Source of the DNA: Aristolochia californica
Taxonomy: Eukaryota; Streptophyta; Magnoliopsida; Piperales; Aristolochiaceae
Length of the DNA stretch: 64,000 nt
Direction of reading: 5' to 3'
Assembly: GCA_029961685.1 (NCBI GenBank)
Contig: JARWKL010000007.1
Location: forward strand, 7,522,708 to 7,586,707
A model generated the notes under the pieces. It searched no databases, was not told where the DNA came from, and saw nothing but the letters and a program-made list of their open reading frames with translations. Position numbers and translations under genes: made by a program. Positions 38,801-50,776 of the stretch are shown piece by piece. Numbering within the stretch: position 1 is the first letter of the stretch; the number at the start of each line of letters is the position of its first letter.

Positions 38801-41800
38801 ACTCCATTAAAATGGCCCAAACTCAAGTGCAAATTGAGTGGTGGTGTCATAAGAGGGTCCTCTTGTGAGGGTTTCTCACATAATAGTGTCCCCTATTTAG
38901 CTTTTGCTTTTAGGGCTTCAAATTATTTTTTTAAAAGAGAAATAATAGTATCCTTTGCTTTTGAGTGATGGGAGGACCCTCACTCTAGAGAGAGAGAGAG
39001 AACGAGGCCCAAGTTCCAAAAGGGATCACCATCGAAGGAGTGGATGGTGGGCCTCCCAACCAATAGGAGCTTGACATGTGGCAAACTCTTGAAAATGGAC
39101 ACGTGGGCCTTTTGTGGGTTAGGTTAAAGAGCACAAGAAAAAGGTAGACACATGATTAAATGAAGGGAAATTCAAATAAGACTTTCTATGCCATGGGAGA
39201 AATTTAATCCAAGTAGTCACTACACGTTGGGCTCAAGACTACTTAGATTATTTTTCTAGGGTTACTTAATGGTCCTCTATTAGTCTATTTTCTTATCAAT
39301 GTGACCTCCTTTCTTTATATAATTTAAATCATATCTTTTAATTACCAAGACGTCTTAGCTGATCCGCCCGAGTTGGGTATCGGACCGAGTTTTGCATGAT
39401 ATTGAAGGTGTACAAGTCTTGATGGTATAACAAGACCTTAATTATATTAATTAGGTTTTAATTTGTATTTCAACAATTGAACTGATCGATAAAAATAGGG
39501 ATTTAAAGAGGTAATAAGTAAATAAACACAATTATATGAATAAAACTACTTATTTACTTATACCAATATTGATTTTTGCCTTTTGTACTGTGTTATGTAG
39601 TAATTTTATAGAAACATTATTGGGTAAAATTAATTAATAAGTCGGAGTTTCTTAAGCTGTTCTGATTATGATGAGATAGAATCAAGACTGTTCATTTTTA
39701 TGGGTCCCATGTAAATTAATAAACAAAATTAACCCATTTCATGTTTCAATGATATTATAAAAAATTAATATTCTTAATACAAAAGTTGGACTGGTTGTTT
39801 TTACAATTTTGACACTAAGTCACTAAAGGATTTAAAAAACTAATTTTTTTCTTAAAGAAATGATCCAATGTCTCGTCCTTTTTAGTCTCTTTTCCTAGAC
39901 AAATTTCTTGGGTCTTGGTTTGATCAGTCATCTCATGCCTGCGAAGGACGACGACGGATACAAGGTCAAGGTCAGTCTTCAAAAGGCCAGTCCAATCGCT
40001 TCTCTGTGCCATTCATGAGCAGAAACTGTTCTGTCGATTCGTCTGCTCACAGTAACACAGAGAAGCATCCGACGAAGCTTGTTTGTCTTCAATGTAGGTG
40101 TACTTAATCCACGTTTCTTGTAGCGTAAAAGGAAAACGTTCCAAGGAGAGGGCCAAAAAAGAAAAGTTTTACCGCAGAAAAGAGTATTTTAAGAAAGCTT
40201 AGATGTAAACCAAAGCAAAATCAAAAGCTACCATTGCTTTATCTTTTCTTCTTCTTGTTCTCCTTCCTCCCCTCCTCTTTCCCTTTTTTCAAACGGGAAA
40301 GCTAAATTTTTCTGGGTTTTTTGGACCCAGAAATAAACAGAGTTTTGGACCCACGAGCAGGCAAAAATGGGATCCGCATCTCGTACTTTATTGAACTCGT
40401 TCGCTTGATCCTATCTGTCTGTTGGGCTTTCGCACTGCTTGGGATTCCTGCATCCGTGTGTGAGAACTGGTTTTGATATCTGAGCCAGCTTTTCTTCAAT
40501 CTCTTTTACCCATACACGCTCTTGCGGAAAAGCGAAAGGGGTTTGGAATCCTATGCTCTCTGTGCCGCTGCCGCTGCATCTGCTTGGCTCTTTGAGATGA
40601 CTGGGATTCCGATTTCCATCATCATTTCATTTGAAGAAACTTCCCTGTAGTGTAGTCTCTATGTTTATTTTACCGATGTGAAGCTAATCAAGATCAAATG
40701 ACACGTTAATCAAGGCTTGTCTTGGATCCGGGGTTAGCCATTATCATGCATGGTTTTGCATGGGTTGATGATCTCCACGTTGAACTTGAAACATTCCTGT
40801 TTCAGAGCCAGAAACGAACCCTATGTGAGATGAGTGATCATCAATTGAATTCAAACCCTAGAAAATCTCCTGTAAACTTGTTCGGGTTTCTCAGAAAAGG
40901 AAGATTTGTTGTAAAAGGCTGAAAATTTCAAACCCATCAAAGGCTTTTGCACGTCCAGGCTCCACCTGAAACGCTTGATTCCACTGTGGGTCTGTTGAGA
41001 TTGATCAAATCACAGAAAAAGAAGAGTGAAAGGAGAAGAAAAAAATCAAACAGGTCCACAGGAGCGGCTGTTTAATCAATCGATCAATTGAATCTGCACT
41101 CTCTAGCATTGTTTAGTATTCTTCCCAGTGTTTTTTTCATCAGTCAAGACTCTAGACTGCCGAAAGTTTTTCATCCATGGATTATGATTAAGACCTCCGC
41201 TCCCCTTTGAAAACATACTAATTGGCGGGCAAACTAAACCGAACAAATTAAAAAGAAAAACATTTTTTATCCTCCATTGATTAAGCCAGTAGCCTCTGTT
41301 CATATTTCTTTTCGTGGATGTAGACCAAAGCTGATGAACACATTCTCTCCCTTTTTAAGCTCTTTCAGGGGCCCTTACTGGTGCAAAACCTGCAAAAAAT
41401 GAATGAAGAACAGTCGCAGTCCACACCCCTTTACCATTCTTTTGAGAAAGGGGTCCGGGGCAAGGCTGAGTGAAGAAACGAAATGGAGTGCCTGGCCATT
41501 CTCTGACCTGGTTTTGGCCATGGACGAGACAGCAAACCGCTTTGCCAACCCAGAAGGAGAAGCCCTTTCGGCAGAAAAAATAAGCACAGATAGGAAATAT
41601 GGTCAAAAGTCTGGGAATTGATAAAATCAGTCCCTTTAAATGTGGGGTAACTGGGCACTGAAGCAGACAAGGGGGCTGATTGAAAGGCTCGTGCCAATCT
41701 GCCATGCAAGCTTTAGTGAATAGGGACTGGACTAGACTTGAGATCAGTTGAGTCGAGTAGAAGAGAGGTTCAGATTTTTTGAGAGAGGGGAGGGAGGCCT

Positions 41801-42111
41801 GTACCTTTTGACTGAAACTCTGTTAAGGGTTCAATTCAAGAAGAGAATCCAATGCAGGGAAAGGGAGGTGGTTGTGAGTCTTGTGACTCTCTTAAGGGCA
41901 TATTAACCTATATTGAATGCTACATATCAAATGAATATCTATTTCGAATTTATTCCACTCAAATTGGATTAATCTTTCTGTGTGTCTGCTAGTGGGAGGG
42001 AGAGGCACTTACCTGCCCCCCTTTTGTCCATTTTCTTGTCATCTTCTTAGGATATGAGGTTTTTGATTCAAGCCTCAGTTTCGTATAGAATTAAAATTGT
42101 TCATTCATGTG
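35820..42111. other. Gene-poor region upstream of FLP
   Basis: 35820-36660 is presumably the FLP leader and promoter. 37080-39990 is AT-rich with no coding signal. 40010-41900 has richer base composition, pyrimidine tracts and short open frames on both strands but no recognisable protein; see findings. A GA microsatellite lies near 38985-39001. Confidence 0.45.
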
Positions 42112-43690
42112 GGTCCCAAATGGATATATGAAGATCAAGTTCATGTCCAACATGAAGATCAAGTTCATGTCCAACATGAAGATCATGTCAGTCATGTACA
42201 TCAAGATCATCTTTGCACTCGGTGTTAGTATTGATGACTTCATGTGCACTGGAAAACAGTTTCCAGTGTTAGTGCCCTAACATGAGAAAAACATAAAAAA
42301 CAAGAGAATCTCTAAACCTTTACAGTACACTTAATTACAACATAATCCTTAAACCCCAAATTAGGTAAAACAACCATTATTACTACACGAATAAGTTATT
42401 TAATGTATAATTAAATATATTAATATATTTATTAATTGAATTATATATTTTATTGTGCATTAATATAGTAATTACATGAGCCAATGAAAGATTCACATGA
42501 TTAATTACAAATAATAAATAAATAACGTTATAAATAACAAAAACGAAAGTAATACGTTGAGTTATTAATTTATTAATAACATATGATATACTTTAACCTA
42601 AAAATGAATAATTTAAGAGAAAAAATTGATCTAATCATAAATTTAACACACTATATATTTGTACATAATATATTTTATGTATTATTAATTAATAATATAT
42701 TATCACAAAATTTAAAACCATTGGTTTAATTAACTATAGCAATAGGATAATTATGCCAAAATAATTTATCAAATATTTATTTTAACAATATTTTAATTAT
42801 GACTATTAAATCACTATTTTAATATAGTAATTATAAAATAAATATATTAAATAAAAAAATATTTTATAAATAAATTTTATAAATTAATGATTTTGATGAC
42901 GATAGTTTAATTTTTTCTACCATCGCCGTCTTCCTTAGCGGGCAACAACGACAGCGACGAGCCAGTGGGCAACGGCGACGGTGGCACTTCGACAGTAAGC
43001 AAAGAGGGAGAAGAGAGGGAGGCCGAAAAGGAGAAATTAAGAAATCGAAGCCCAAATGTCAAAATCGAAGAAAACTGAAACTGAAACAGGGAAAATCGCA
43101 AGAAATTAGAAGGTCTTTTGGGGGGAAAGATAATAGCGTGAGGGAGAAGGGAATGAGCTGTCGAAAGGGAGAAGAGAGGGAGAAGAGACAGAGAGATAAG
43201 AGAGAGGGAGAAGAGAGCAGGAGGTTCAGAGGGAGAGCGAGTCCGAGAAGGAGAGAAGGACGTCGTAGAGAGGGAGACAGGAGAGAGAGAGAGAGAGACC
43301 GGAGAGGGACAATGGAGACAAGAGAGGGAGCAGAGAACGAGAGATGGTTGCGGAACGAAAGAGAGATGCGGGAACCAGAGAGGGTTGCGGGAACCAGAGA
43401 GCGAAAATGAGAGCGACGATGTGCGAGAGACAGAGGCCCGAGAGAGCGTCCCGCGAGTATCATGTACATGATTCTCAAAATCGGGCGGAAAATGTTTTCC
43501 GTTGTTTACTCTTGGGACATGAACTCCTGAGTCATGGATAATCATGTACATGACATGATCTTTGGTGCTCCCTAACGACATCAGGACATGAGCTTAGTAA
43601 TGCGCTTGATCTTTGGTGCTCCCTAACGACATCAGGACATGAACTTAGTAATGCGCTTGATCTTCATATCTTGAGTCATGTTACTCAATC
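42112..43690 (-). mobile_element. Degenerate non-autonomous PIF/Harbinger-like element, inverted relative of 61098-62440
   Basis: About 1.5 kb that aligns, in reverse orientation, with the intact element at 61098-62440. Shared blocks are the subterminal CATG-rich stretches, the CACTGGAAAACAGTTTCCAGTG palindrome-like block (42247-42269), the ACAGTACACTTAATTACAAC..AATTAG block, the long AT-rich part, and the GC/purine-rich core ending in AATCGGGCGGAAA. Terminal inverted repeats are eroded: the expected G-run is missing at both ends, so the boundaries are approximate. It contains a 24-bp tandem duplication near 42128-42175 and a 51-bp one at 43557-43658. Open frames in the purine-rich core are low-complexity and not genes. 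Confidence 0.7.
43557..43658. repeat. 51-bp tandem duplication in the degenerate Harbinger-like element
   Basis: Two near-identical 51-bp units, each containing TTTGGTGCTCCCTAACGACA followed by TCAGGACATG. The intact relative at 61098-62440 has only one copy, so this arose after they separated. Confidence 0.85.
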
Positions 43691-45121
43691 TTTTCACAAC
43701 TAGATTTCGGCTCTAGTGGGCACTTGTATATTTAACTTAAATTTCCTAAATTTAACTTGGGTATATTTATTGTATTTCTTCCATTAATGTGATTAATAGA
43801 TTTCAGGTCGGTTGGTGTTTTTATTGTTTGATTTATTTGAAATTAACAAACAAAAGTATTAACTATAAAATAATGAGCAACACACACAAAGTAAAGTTAA
43901 TTGGTTTATATGGCAGTATATATTCTTTAATGATAAACTATCAAAATTATTTTTAAAATAAAAGGCATATAAATTTAAACAAAAATAACAAATCAATAAT
44001 TATTACCCAAAAAATAGCTAATAATAATAATTTAACTATAATAATAATAATTTAAAAAATGAGACCAATGTAAATATTATTTTATTGTTAGTAATAATAA
44101 CACCTTTATTGAGAAATTCTCTCGACCTAATCTAGCCTTAATTTTTTGCAATGTATAATATTTATTAAAATAAAAATACATCAATAAAAATTAAGCAAAA
44201 AAATTCTTGTCTCCGAGTCAATGGCATAAACTTCAAATAACTCACCAGAAGTATCTTGAAAGCACAACACAATAGAATGGTAAGAGATAAAAACATAAAA
44301 ATCAACAATAAGGGAGAATGAGATTACCTTTGAAAAATAAGTAGGAAGGATATCCTAAAACAACATCAGCATGAGGCATTTGTCCGATCGAAGATAAATA
44401 ATGGAATATAGAAGATAAAAATAAAAAATAAATCAGTAAAAATCAAAATATCGGTAAAAATAAATAAAAAATGAAACTTATTTTTTTCAAAATTTAATAT
44501 TTATTAAAATAAAAATAAATCAATAAAAATCAAGCAAAAAATAGTATCGGTAAAAAAAAATTATGATTAAAATGAAAGTTTAACTCATGATAAAAAAATT
44601 TATACTTTTTTGTTGGCACAAACACACCCTTAATAAATTGTGTTTTTCTAATTTTTTGAAATAACATTTACATAGGAACAAATAACCATGAGACCAAACC
44701 ATTCTTGGTGAAGTTAAATATTACGACATCAAAGAGGATGTCTTTATAATTTAGCCGTCTTCTAAATTTACACTTAACCCTTAGGATATTAGACTTCTTT
44801 ATACTTAGATATATTTGCAAATACGACATCTAAGCAAACTAAATTCAAAATATGACATCTAAGAGGCTGTGTTTAAAAATTACATGCAAAGAAAATAGTT
44901 TAACGGTAAGATGTTGGCTCTCTGATTGACTTACGTCTTCATTAATAGACGGCTGCGATTAGGGCGTTGATGCACAAGAGCCCATGCAACAGAAATGTCC
45001 AACCGGGTCATGGATTATTTGGTCCCAAATGTTGCCATATGTTGGGCTTCAACGGGCCTGTCCCTTTTGATTCTTGTAAAAGCCAATTGGATAGTCATGG
45101 CGGGATGTATTTGCTGCCAGC
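43691..45121. other. AT-rich spacer with possible DNA-transposon debris
   Basis: A near-duplicate of about 38 bp occurs at 44161-44199 and 44502-44540 (TTATTAAAATAAAAATA then ATCAATAAAAAT). 44705-44870 repeats GACATC words with TAGCCGTCTTCTAAATTT, reminiscent of the subterminal repeats of plant CACTA elements, but no termini were found. There are no genes. Confidence 0.4.
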
Positions 45122-45223
45122 ATCTAAAGAAGTGGACCCACATCCGATCTAAAGAAGAGACCCACATCCGATCTAAAGAAGTGGACCCACATCCAATCTA
45201 AAGAAGTAGACCCACATCCGATC
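45122..45223 (+). repeat. Four-copy ~25-bp tandem repeat
   Basis: Four units of ATCTAAAGAAGTGGACCCAC plus ATCCG with small changes, directly upstream of a leader-like region. Confidence 0.85.
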
Positions 45224-45390
45224 AATAAAAACACGTTCCCTCTCTGTCTGGAATCAGGAAGCATCGACAACCTCTCTTCTCTTGTTTGATCCTCGTTATA
45301 AATACAAAAACCTTCCCGCGCTCAGAAAGGCTGGCTTGTGGGTTCTTCGGGGTTTTCTTCCTTCGCGCTAAACTACCTTCCGCAGACGTG

Positions 45391-45642
45391 AAGTCCATGA
45401 AAAGATCCGCCTCTGTTTCAGGGACATATCGTCTACTAGGACAACCATCGGAGCTTCCGTGGCGTCCAGCGACAAAGATCCTTTTCTTCACCGTCGGTTG
45501 TTGAAGATTAGGAAAGAAGAATCGCACCTAGGCGAGGATCTTGGAGAGAAGCTAGCCTTTATTAAAATGAATGCACGTTTCAATTTCTTCTCAAAGCGAA
45601 TTTTGCCTTCTTCTCCCCTCAGTGGGCAAGAGATTCAAATAA
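45391..45642 (+). other. Candidate 5' exon of an unknown gene interrupted by copia-2
   Basis: The block looks like a leader plus first coding exon. One frame reads SSDKDPFLHRRLLKIRKEES and then HLGEDLGEKLAFIKMNARF, and the block ends at a plausible donor (CAAATAAG then GTTGGTTG). Another frame begins at the ATG at 45399 (MKRSASVSGTYRLLGQ). The copia-2 element inserted 87 bp beyond the donor, so any host intron is now about 10 kb longer. I do not recognise the protein and found no convincing downstream exon after 55414. Confidence 0.35.
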
Positions 45643-45729
45643 GGTTGGTTGAACTCAGAATTTTTTTAATGATGTTTTTCTTGTTTTATTTTTGCTCATC
45701 TTTAGTCATTCTTGACCTCCCATCTTCTT

Positions 45730-45796
45730 TGTTAGGGTTTTTCTGAGTCGAGGAGATGACGGACCAGAGAGAGAATGGGGACGAGAGTGACCAGAG
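45730..45796 (-). repeat. copia-2 3' LTR, first fragment
   Basis: 67 bp from TGTTAGGGTTTTTCTGAG to GACCAGAG, matching the start of the right LTR at 55217. It is cut by the Ty3 insertion at the CAGAG target. Confidence 0.9.
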
Positions 45797-46172
45797 TGTT
45801 ATGGACCCCATAGCATCAGGAGTGGCTAACTGGAGAAGAGAAGAGATGGAGTAAACTTGTATTTCAGTACCTTAGGAGTTTAATTGTAATTTGAAGTTCC
45901 ATAAGGGTCTAATTATAATTATAGAACCTTTGATGTTTTCCTTGACCTATTTAGGGCATCAAGTGATTGAATGGAAGCAAACATTGATCATTAGTCTAAA
46001 TGAGATCAGGTTCTCTCTCTAAAGAGGCCTAAGGTGGGAGCTCCTTCAAAGGCTCACGTCCCTTCATCATTGGGCGTTCCAAGAACCCCCAAATCTTTCC
46101 CTTCTTTGTCATTCAATCTGGAAGCTAGAGGAGATCGCCGGGTGACTCGATCCATGGCTAGAGAGCCTAACA
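45797..46172 (+). repeat. 5' LTR of the Ty3 element
   Basis: 376 bp, TGTTATGGACCCCATAGC to GAGAGCCTAACA. The gag reading frame is already open inside it from 46034. Confidence 0.93.
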
Positions 46173-46579
46173 TCGTGGTATCAGACAGAACCACCCTTGG
46201 TGATTCCTCTTCCCTTGCAGAAATTCGAAATTTTGTGGAAGAGAACCATACTGATCTACAATCTCAAATCAATGGCCTGGAGGGAAAATTCCAGATGTTG
46301 TTGTCACGCATGGAGGAGGGCTTTACCCAGCTTTCAGTCCAGATGGCATCCTCCTCACGCCCAGCAGATCATCTCAACCCTCATCCAACGCCTCCACCTC
46401 CTCCCCTGCGCCAAACACCTCCACCTCGTGGGGGCCTCAATCCAGCACCCCCTACCGTGCCAAGGTACACAAAGCTTGATTTTCCAACGTATGATGGGTC
46501 CTCCAACCCTTTAATGTGGTTGCACAAGTGTGATCATTTCTTTTCCAATCAAGGAACTCTGCCCGAAGGCAAGGTTTAA
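46034..46579 (+). pseudogene. gag N-terminal part of the Ty3 element
   Basis: The frame opens inside the 5' LTR and crosses the primer binding site without a stop. It then has a coiled-coil-like segment (HTDLQSQINGLEGKFQMLLS), a Pro-rich linker and the capsid start (RYTKLDFPTYDGSSNPLMWL). It ends at a TAA (46577-46579), after which the same frame continues at 46580 as capsid (AAFHMFDEALMWFHQF), so this is a single premature stop. Confidence 0.88.
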
Positions 46580-48391
46580 TTAGCTGCCTTCCACATGTTC
46601 GATGAAGCGCTTATGTGGTTTCATCAATTCAAAAACGAGTTTGTGGTATATGATTGGGAATTTTTCAAAGAAAATTGTATGCTACGGTTTTGTCCTCCGC
46701 TTCGCAGCAACCCAGTTGGGGATTTGGTCAATCTAAAACAACTTGGAACTATAGAACAATATCAGAAATTGTTCCAAGAAAAACTTGCTCGTGCAAGTCG
46801 CCATGAATTTGGCAAGAGCATTGGACACCAAACAGCGCCTCTTCCGAGAGTCATTAACCAAACGTCCCCCTTGGCCACTAACCCAAGGCCTCAACCCAAC
46901 AACCCCTATCCACCACCACCACCAGCCTTTACACCACCACCGGGATTTATCAAACGTCTCACAAAAGCAAAAATTGATCAGAGAAGGGCTCAGGGCCTAT
47001 GTTTCAATTGTGATGAAAAATTCGTCAAGGGCCATCAATGCAAAAGACTATTTTGGATAGAAATAGAAGACCCCTCAGAGGATGACTTTCAGGAGGATAT
47101 GGACCAATCCGAGGAGGAAACACCAGAAATCTCCCTCCATGCCATGACAGGCCTGCATAGCACAAATACCATGCAGGTCCATGCCACCATGAACCATCAT
47201 ATTCTGCTAGCACTCATGGACTCAGGCAACACACATAATTTTATAAGCAACCAAGCAGCACAACAGTTGGGGTTATCACTACAGCAGAAATCAGGAATAT
47301 CAGTCTCAGTGGCTAACGGTGACAAGGTCACCACTGTGGGTTTCGGTTCAGCAGTGCCCTTTACTATTGAAGGTCACTCCTTTGTAGCAGATTTTTTGGT
47401 CATACCGCTGGCTGGGTTTGACCTCGTATTGGGCATTAAATGGCTACAGCGATTGGGTTCGATCTTATGGGACTTCCAATCCCTTACCATGAGTTTTAAA
47501 CAAGACACCCATCTGATCACCCTCCAGGGCAATAACGCCCACCGGCCATGCAGCCTCCAAACACTTTCGGTGGATCCTTCAAAAGGGGATAACTTAGCTT
47601 CATTGTTGGCAGAATATGCTAATTTATTTCAGGAACCTGCCGACTTTCCTCCTATACGAGCTTGTGATCACAAAATTTGTTTGAAGATGGGCACCGAACC
47701 AATGGTAGTGCGTCCCTACCGCTATCCCCATGTGCAAAAAGATGAGATAGAAAGACAATGTCAACAAATGCTCCAACAAGGTATTATTCTACCTAGTCAT
47801 TCTCCTTTTTCATCCCCGGTATTGCTGGTAAAGAAATCAGATAAATCTTGGCGCTTTTGTGTGGATTACCGTGAAGTCAATGCTCGCACCATCAAAGATA
47901 AATTTCCAATTCCAGTGGTCGATGAATTATTGGATGAGCTACACGGCTCCCAATTATTTACAAAGTTGGACTTGAAATTTGGCAACCATCAGATTCGGGT
48001 TTATTCGGAGGATATCGAAAAAACTACCTTCCGCACCCACCATGGTCACTACGAGTTCTTGGTGATGCCATTTGGGCTATCCAATGCCCCATCCACCTTT
48101 CAAGCGCTTATGAACCAGGTATTTCGCCCTTTCTTACAGAAGCATGTCTTAGTTTTCTTTGACGATATACTGGTCTATAGCAAAACTTGGGAAGCACATT
48201 TGCACCAATTGAGACAGGTTTTCACAATTCTTCGAGCACACCATTTATTTCTCAATCGTGCCAAATGTGACTTTGCCACATCCGAAGTAGCTTATTTGGG
48301 GCATGTGATCTCGACATCTAGGGTGAAACCAGACTTCAGCAAGATACAATCGGTTATGGATTGGCCCACACTCACTTCGTTACAACTTTGA
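46580..48391 (+). pseudogene. gag C-terminus, protease and reverse transcriptase of the Ty3 element
   Basis: A long open stretch of about 600 codons. It contains the capsid tail, a zinc knuckle (CFNCDEKFVKGHQCKR), protease ALMDSGNTHNFIS (active-site Asp in DSG) and reverse transcriptase: ILLPSHSPFSSPVLLVKKSD-like entry, CVDYREVNARTIKDKFPIPV, TKLDLKFGNHQIRV, MPFGLSNAPSTFQALMNQVF and the catalytic FFDDILVYS. A frameshift near 48370-48390 moves the reading into another frame for RNase H. Confidence 0.92.
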
Positions 48392-50463
48392 AAGGGTTCC
48401 TTGGTCTCGTAGGGTATTATAGAAAATTTATCAAAGAATATGGTCACCTGGCAGCGCCATTGCACAATTTACTGAAGAAGCATGCCTTTCAGTGGTCTCA
48501 GTTGGCATACTCCTCGTTTAACAACTTAAAACAAGCATTAGCGTCAGCACCAGTTCTCCAATTGCCCAACTTTGCCGAAAATTTCATCATCGAATGCGAT
48601 GCATCCGGGGGAGGGATAGGTGCCGTCTTGCAACAACAGGGTCACCCCATTGCCTATTTCAGCCGCCATCTCGCTCCTCACCATCACAAGTTAGCCACTT
48701 ATGAAAGGGAACTCATCGATTTGGCCAAAGTCGTGTAGCATTGGAGGTCGTATCTGTGGGGCAGACCTTTTGTGATCCGGACAAACCACTGTAGCCTCAA
48801 ATACTTATTGGAGCAGCGCCTTACTATATCCCCACAACAACATTGGCTCAGCAAATTAATGGGATTCGATTTTTAGGTGGAATACAAACCGGGTTATCTC
48901 AACCGGGCAACAAATGCTTTGTCCCGCAGAGAACTAGGGGATTCACACTTGCACGCACTGAGCCACCCCAAGTCCCCTTTGCTGGACACAATCCGTCAGG
49001 ATACTAGCCATCATCTAGATCTCCTTGCATTACAAGCTCAAATCGAAAACCATTCCAAGGACAAGAACTGGACACTACAGGACGGTCTCATTCTGTATAA
49101 AGGACGCATATATCTTCATTCTTCGTTGGTACTCTTTCCTGCCATTATTGCCTCCTTTCATGATAGTACACATGAGGGCCAGCAGAAGACATACTTCCGC
49201 CTCAGTCGGGAGTTTTATTGGAAGGGTATGAAGCGGGTCATTGCTGAGTATGTTGCAGCGTGCCAGGTCTGTCAGAGGAATAAGTCTTAATCCTTACAAC
49301 CCGCCGACTTGCTCCAACCACTTCAACTTCCTTCATAGGTATGGGCAGATCTCTCAATGGATTTTATCGATGGTCTTCCTCCTTCTGCAGGGAAATCTGT
49401 TATTCTTGTTGTGGTAGACCGGTTCTTGAAATATGCCCACTTTATGGCCCTCAACCATCCGTATACAGCAACACAAGTCTCTCAACTCTTCATGGATAAT
49501 ATTGTCCGTCTCCATGGCCTTCCGGAGACCATCACCAGCGATTGTGATGCTATCTTCACCAGTGAATTCTGGGGGGAACTATTTAAGCTCCATGGCTCTA
49601 AGTTAGCTTTTTCTTCAGCATACCACCCTCAAACAGACGGCCAGACAGAGGTGGTTAACCGCACATTGGCGATGTATTTGCGGTGCTTTGTGGGGGACAC
49701 GCCCTGACAGTGGGTTCATTGGTTAGCATGGGCGGAGTATTGTTATAATACCTCATACCACACCGCACTGGGTACTACCCCTTTTCGAGTTGTTTATGGA
49801 CCCGACCCTCCGCGCCTACTTTTTTATGAACCGGGGTCTTCTCGGGTAGCGACATTGGACCAAGCATTAGCCGAAAAAGATGCAATGCTTGCTCAAGTCC
49901 GCTTTCAGTTACAACGTTCTCAAGCCACTATGAAGCATACTTATGACAAAGGACATCGTCCCCTTTCCTTTGCACCTGGAGAATTTGTTTGGCTCAAACT
50001 TCAGCCATACCGCCAACTATCTCTTGCAACCATCAAACGCCATAAGCTCTCTCCAAAATTTTATGGGCCATTCCAGGTCATGCACCGTATTGGCAGTGTG
50101 GCGTATCATTTGAAACTACCACCAGACGCCAAGCTCCATGACGTCTTCCACGTCTCCCTTCTCAAGCCGTTCAAAGGAGACTCACCACTGCTGCATACCC
50201 CTCTACCTCCTCTCAAAGATGGCAGGTCCATGCCCACGCCTGCTCAGATCCTTCAAGCTAGGCGAGTTAACAATGCTTGGGAAGTGCTTGTTCGGTGGAC
50301 TGACAAGGAATTGATAGAAGCCTCTTGGGAGACACTCGAGTCCTTCCAGACTCTTTTCCCCACTTTCGAGCTTGAGGACAAGCTCTTTCTTCAGGAGGGG
50401 GGTGATGTTATGGACTCCATAGCATCAGAAGTGGCTAACCGGAGAAGAGAAGAGATAGAGTAA
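48361..50463 (+). pseudogene. RNase H, integrase and chromodomain of the Ty3 element
   Basis: One frame carries RNase H (NFIIECDASGGGIGAVLQQQ; FSRHLAPHHHKLATYEREL), the integrase zinc-binding region (HDSTHEGQQKTYFRLSREFY; ACQVCQRNKS), the core (MDFIDGLPPSAGKSVILVVV; SDCDAIFTSEFW; SAYHPQTDGQTEVVNRTL) and a C-terminal chromodomain (ILQARRVNNAWEVLVRWTDK; ASWETLESFQTLFPTFELED). In-frame stops sit at 48736, 48874, 49288, 49336 and 49705. Chromodomains in this group are thought to steer integration toward particular histone marks. Confidence 0.92.
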
Positions 50464-50771
50464 ACTTGTATTTCAGTACCTTAGGGGTTTAATTGTAATT
50501 TGAAGTTCCATAAGGGTCTAATTATAATTATAGAACCTTTGATGTTTTCCTTGACCTATTTAGGGCGTGAATGAAAGCAAGTATTGATCATTAGTCTAAA
50601 TGAGATCATGTTCTCTCTCTAAAGAGGCCTAAGGTGGGAGCTCCTTCAAAGGCTCACGTCCCTTCATCATTGGGCATTCCAAGAACCCCAAATCCTTCCC
50701 TTCTTCGTCATTCAATCTGGAAGCTAGAGGAGATCACCGGGTGACTCGATCCATGACTAGAGAGCCTAACA
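50406..50771 (+). repeat. 3' LTR of the Ty3 element
   Basis: 366 bp, TGTTATGGACTCCATAGC to GAGAGCCTAACA, followed directly by the CAGAG duplication and the rest of the copia-2 LTR. Confidence 0.93.
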
Positions 50772-50776
50772 CAGAG

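Larger units (their letters stand above)
45797..50771 (+). mobile_element. Ty3-type chromodomain retrotransposon nested in the copia-2 LTR
   Basis: A 4,975-bp element with LTRs at 45797-46172 and 50406-50771, both TGTTATGGA..CCTAACA. It has a 5-bp target duplication CAGAG (45792-45796 and 50772-50776), a tRNA-Met primer site at 46176-46185 and a polypurine tract AGGAGGGGGG at 50393-50402. Domain order gag, protease, RT, RNase H, integrase, chromodomain is that of plant chromoviruses; the small size and short LTRs fit the Reina branch, which I infer only from size and motif style. The LTRs are similar, with roughly 15 substitutions and a 10-bp size difference by eye. Six premature stops and one frameshift disable it. 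Confidence 0.95.

Noticed and set aside
41355..41709. A 116-codon minus-strand frame in the transcript-like block
   Set aside because: Overlapping frames on both strands and no domain-like pattern; composition is not convincing.
42907..43581. A 224-codon minus-strand frame and its opposite-strand partners
   Set aside because: It is the CT/GA low-complexity core of the degenerate Harbinger-like element, rich in Ser, Leu and Pro, open in several frames at once.
45459..45746. A complete 95-aa protein reading through 45642
   Set aside because: The apparent start is a GTG and the C-terminal part is hydrophobic T-rich intron and LTR sequence; only the part before the donor looks coding.
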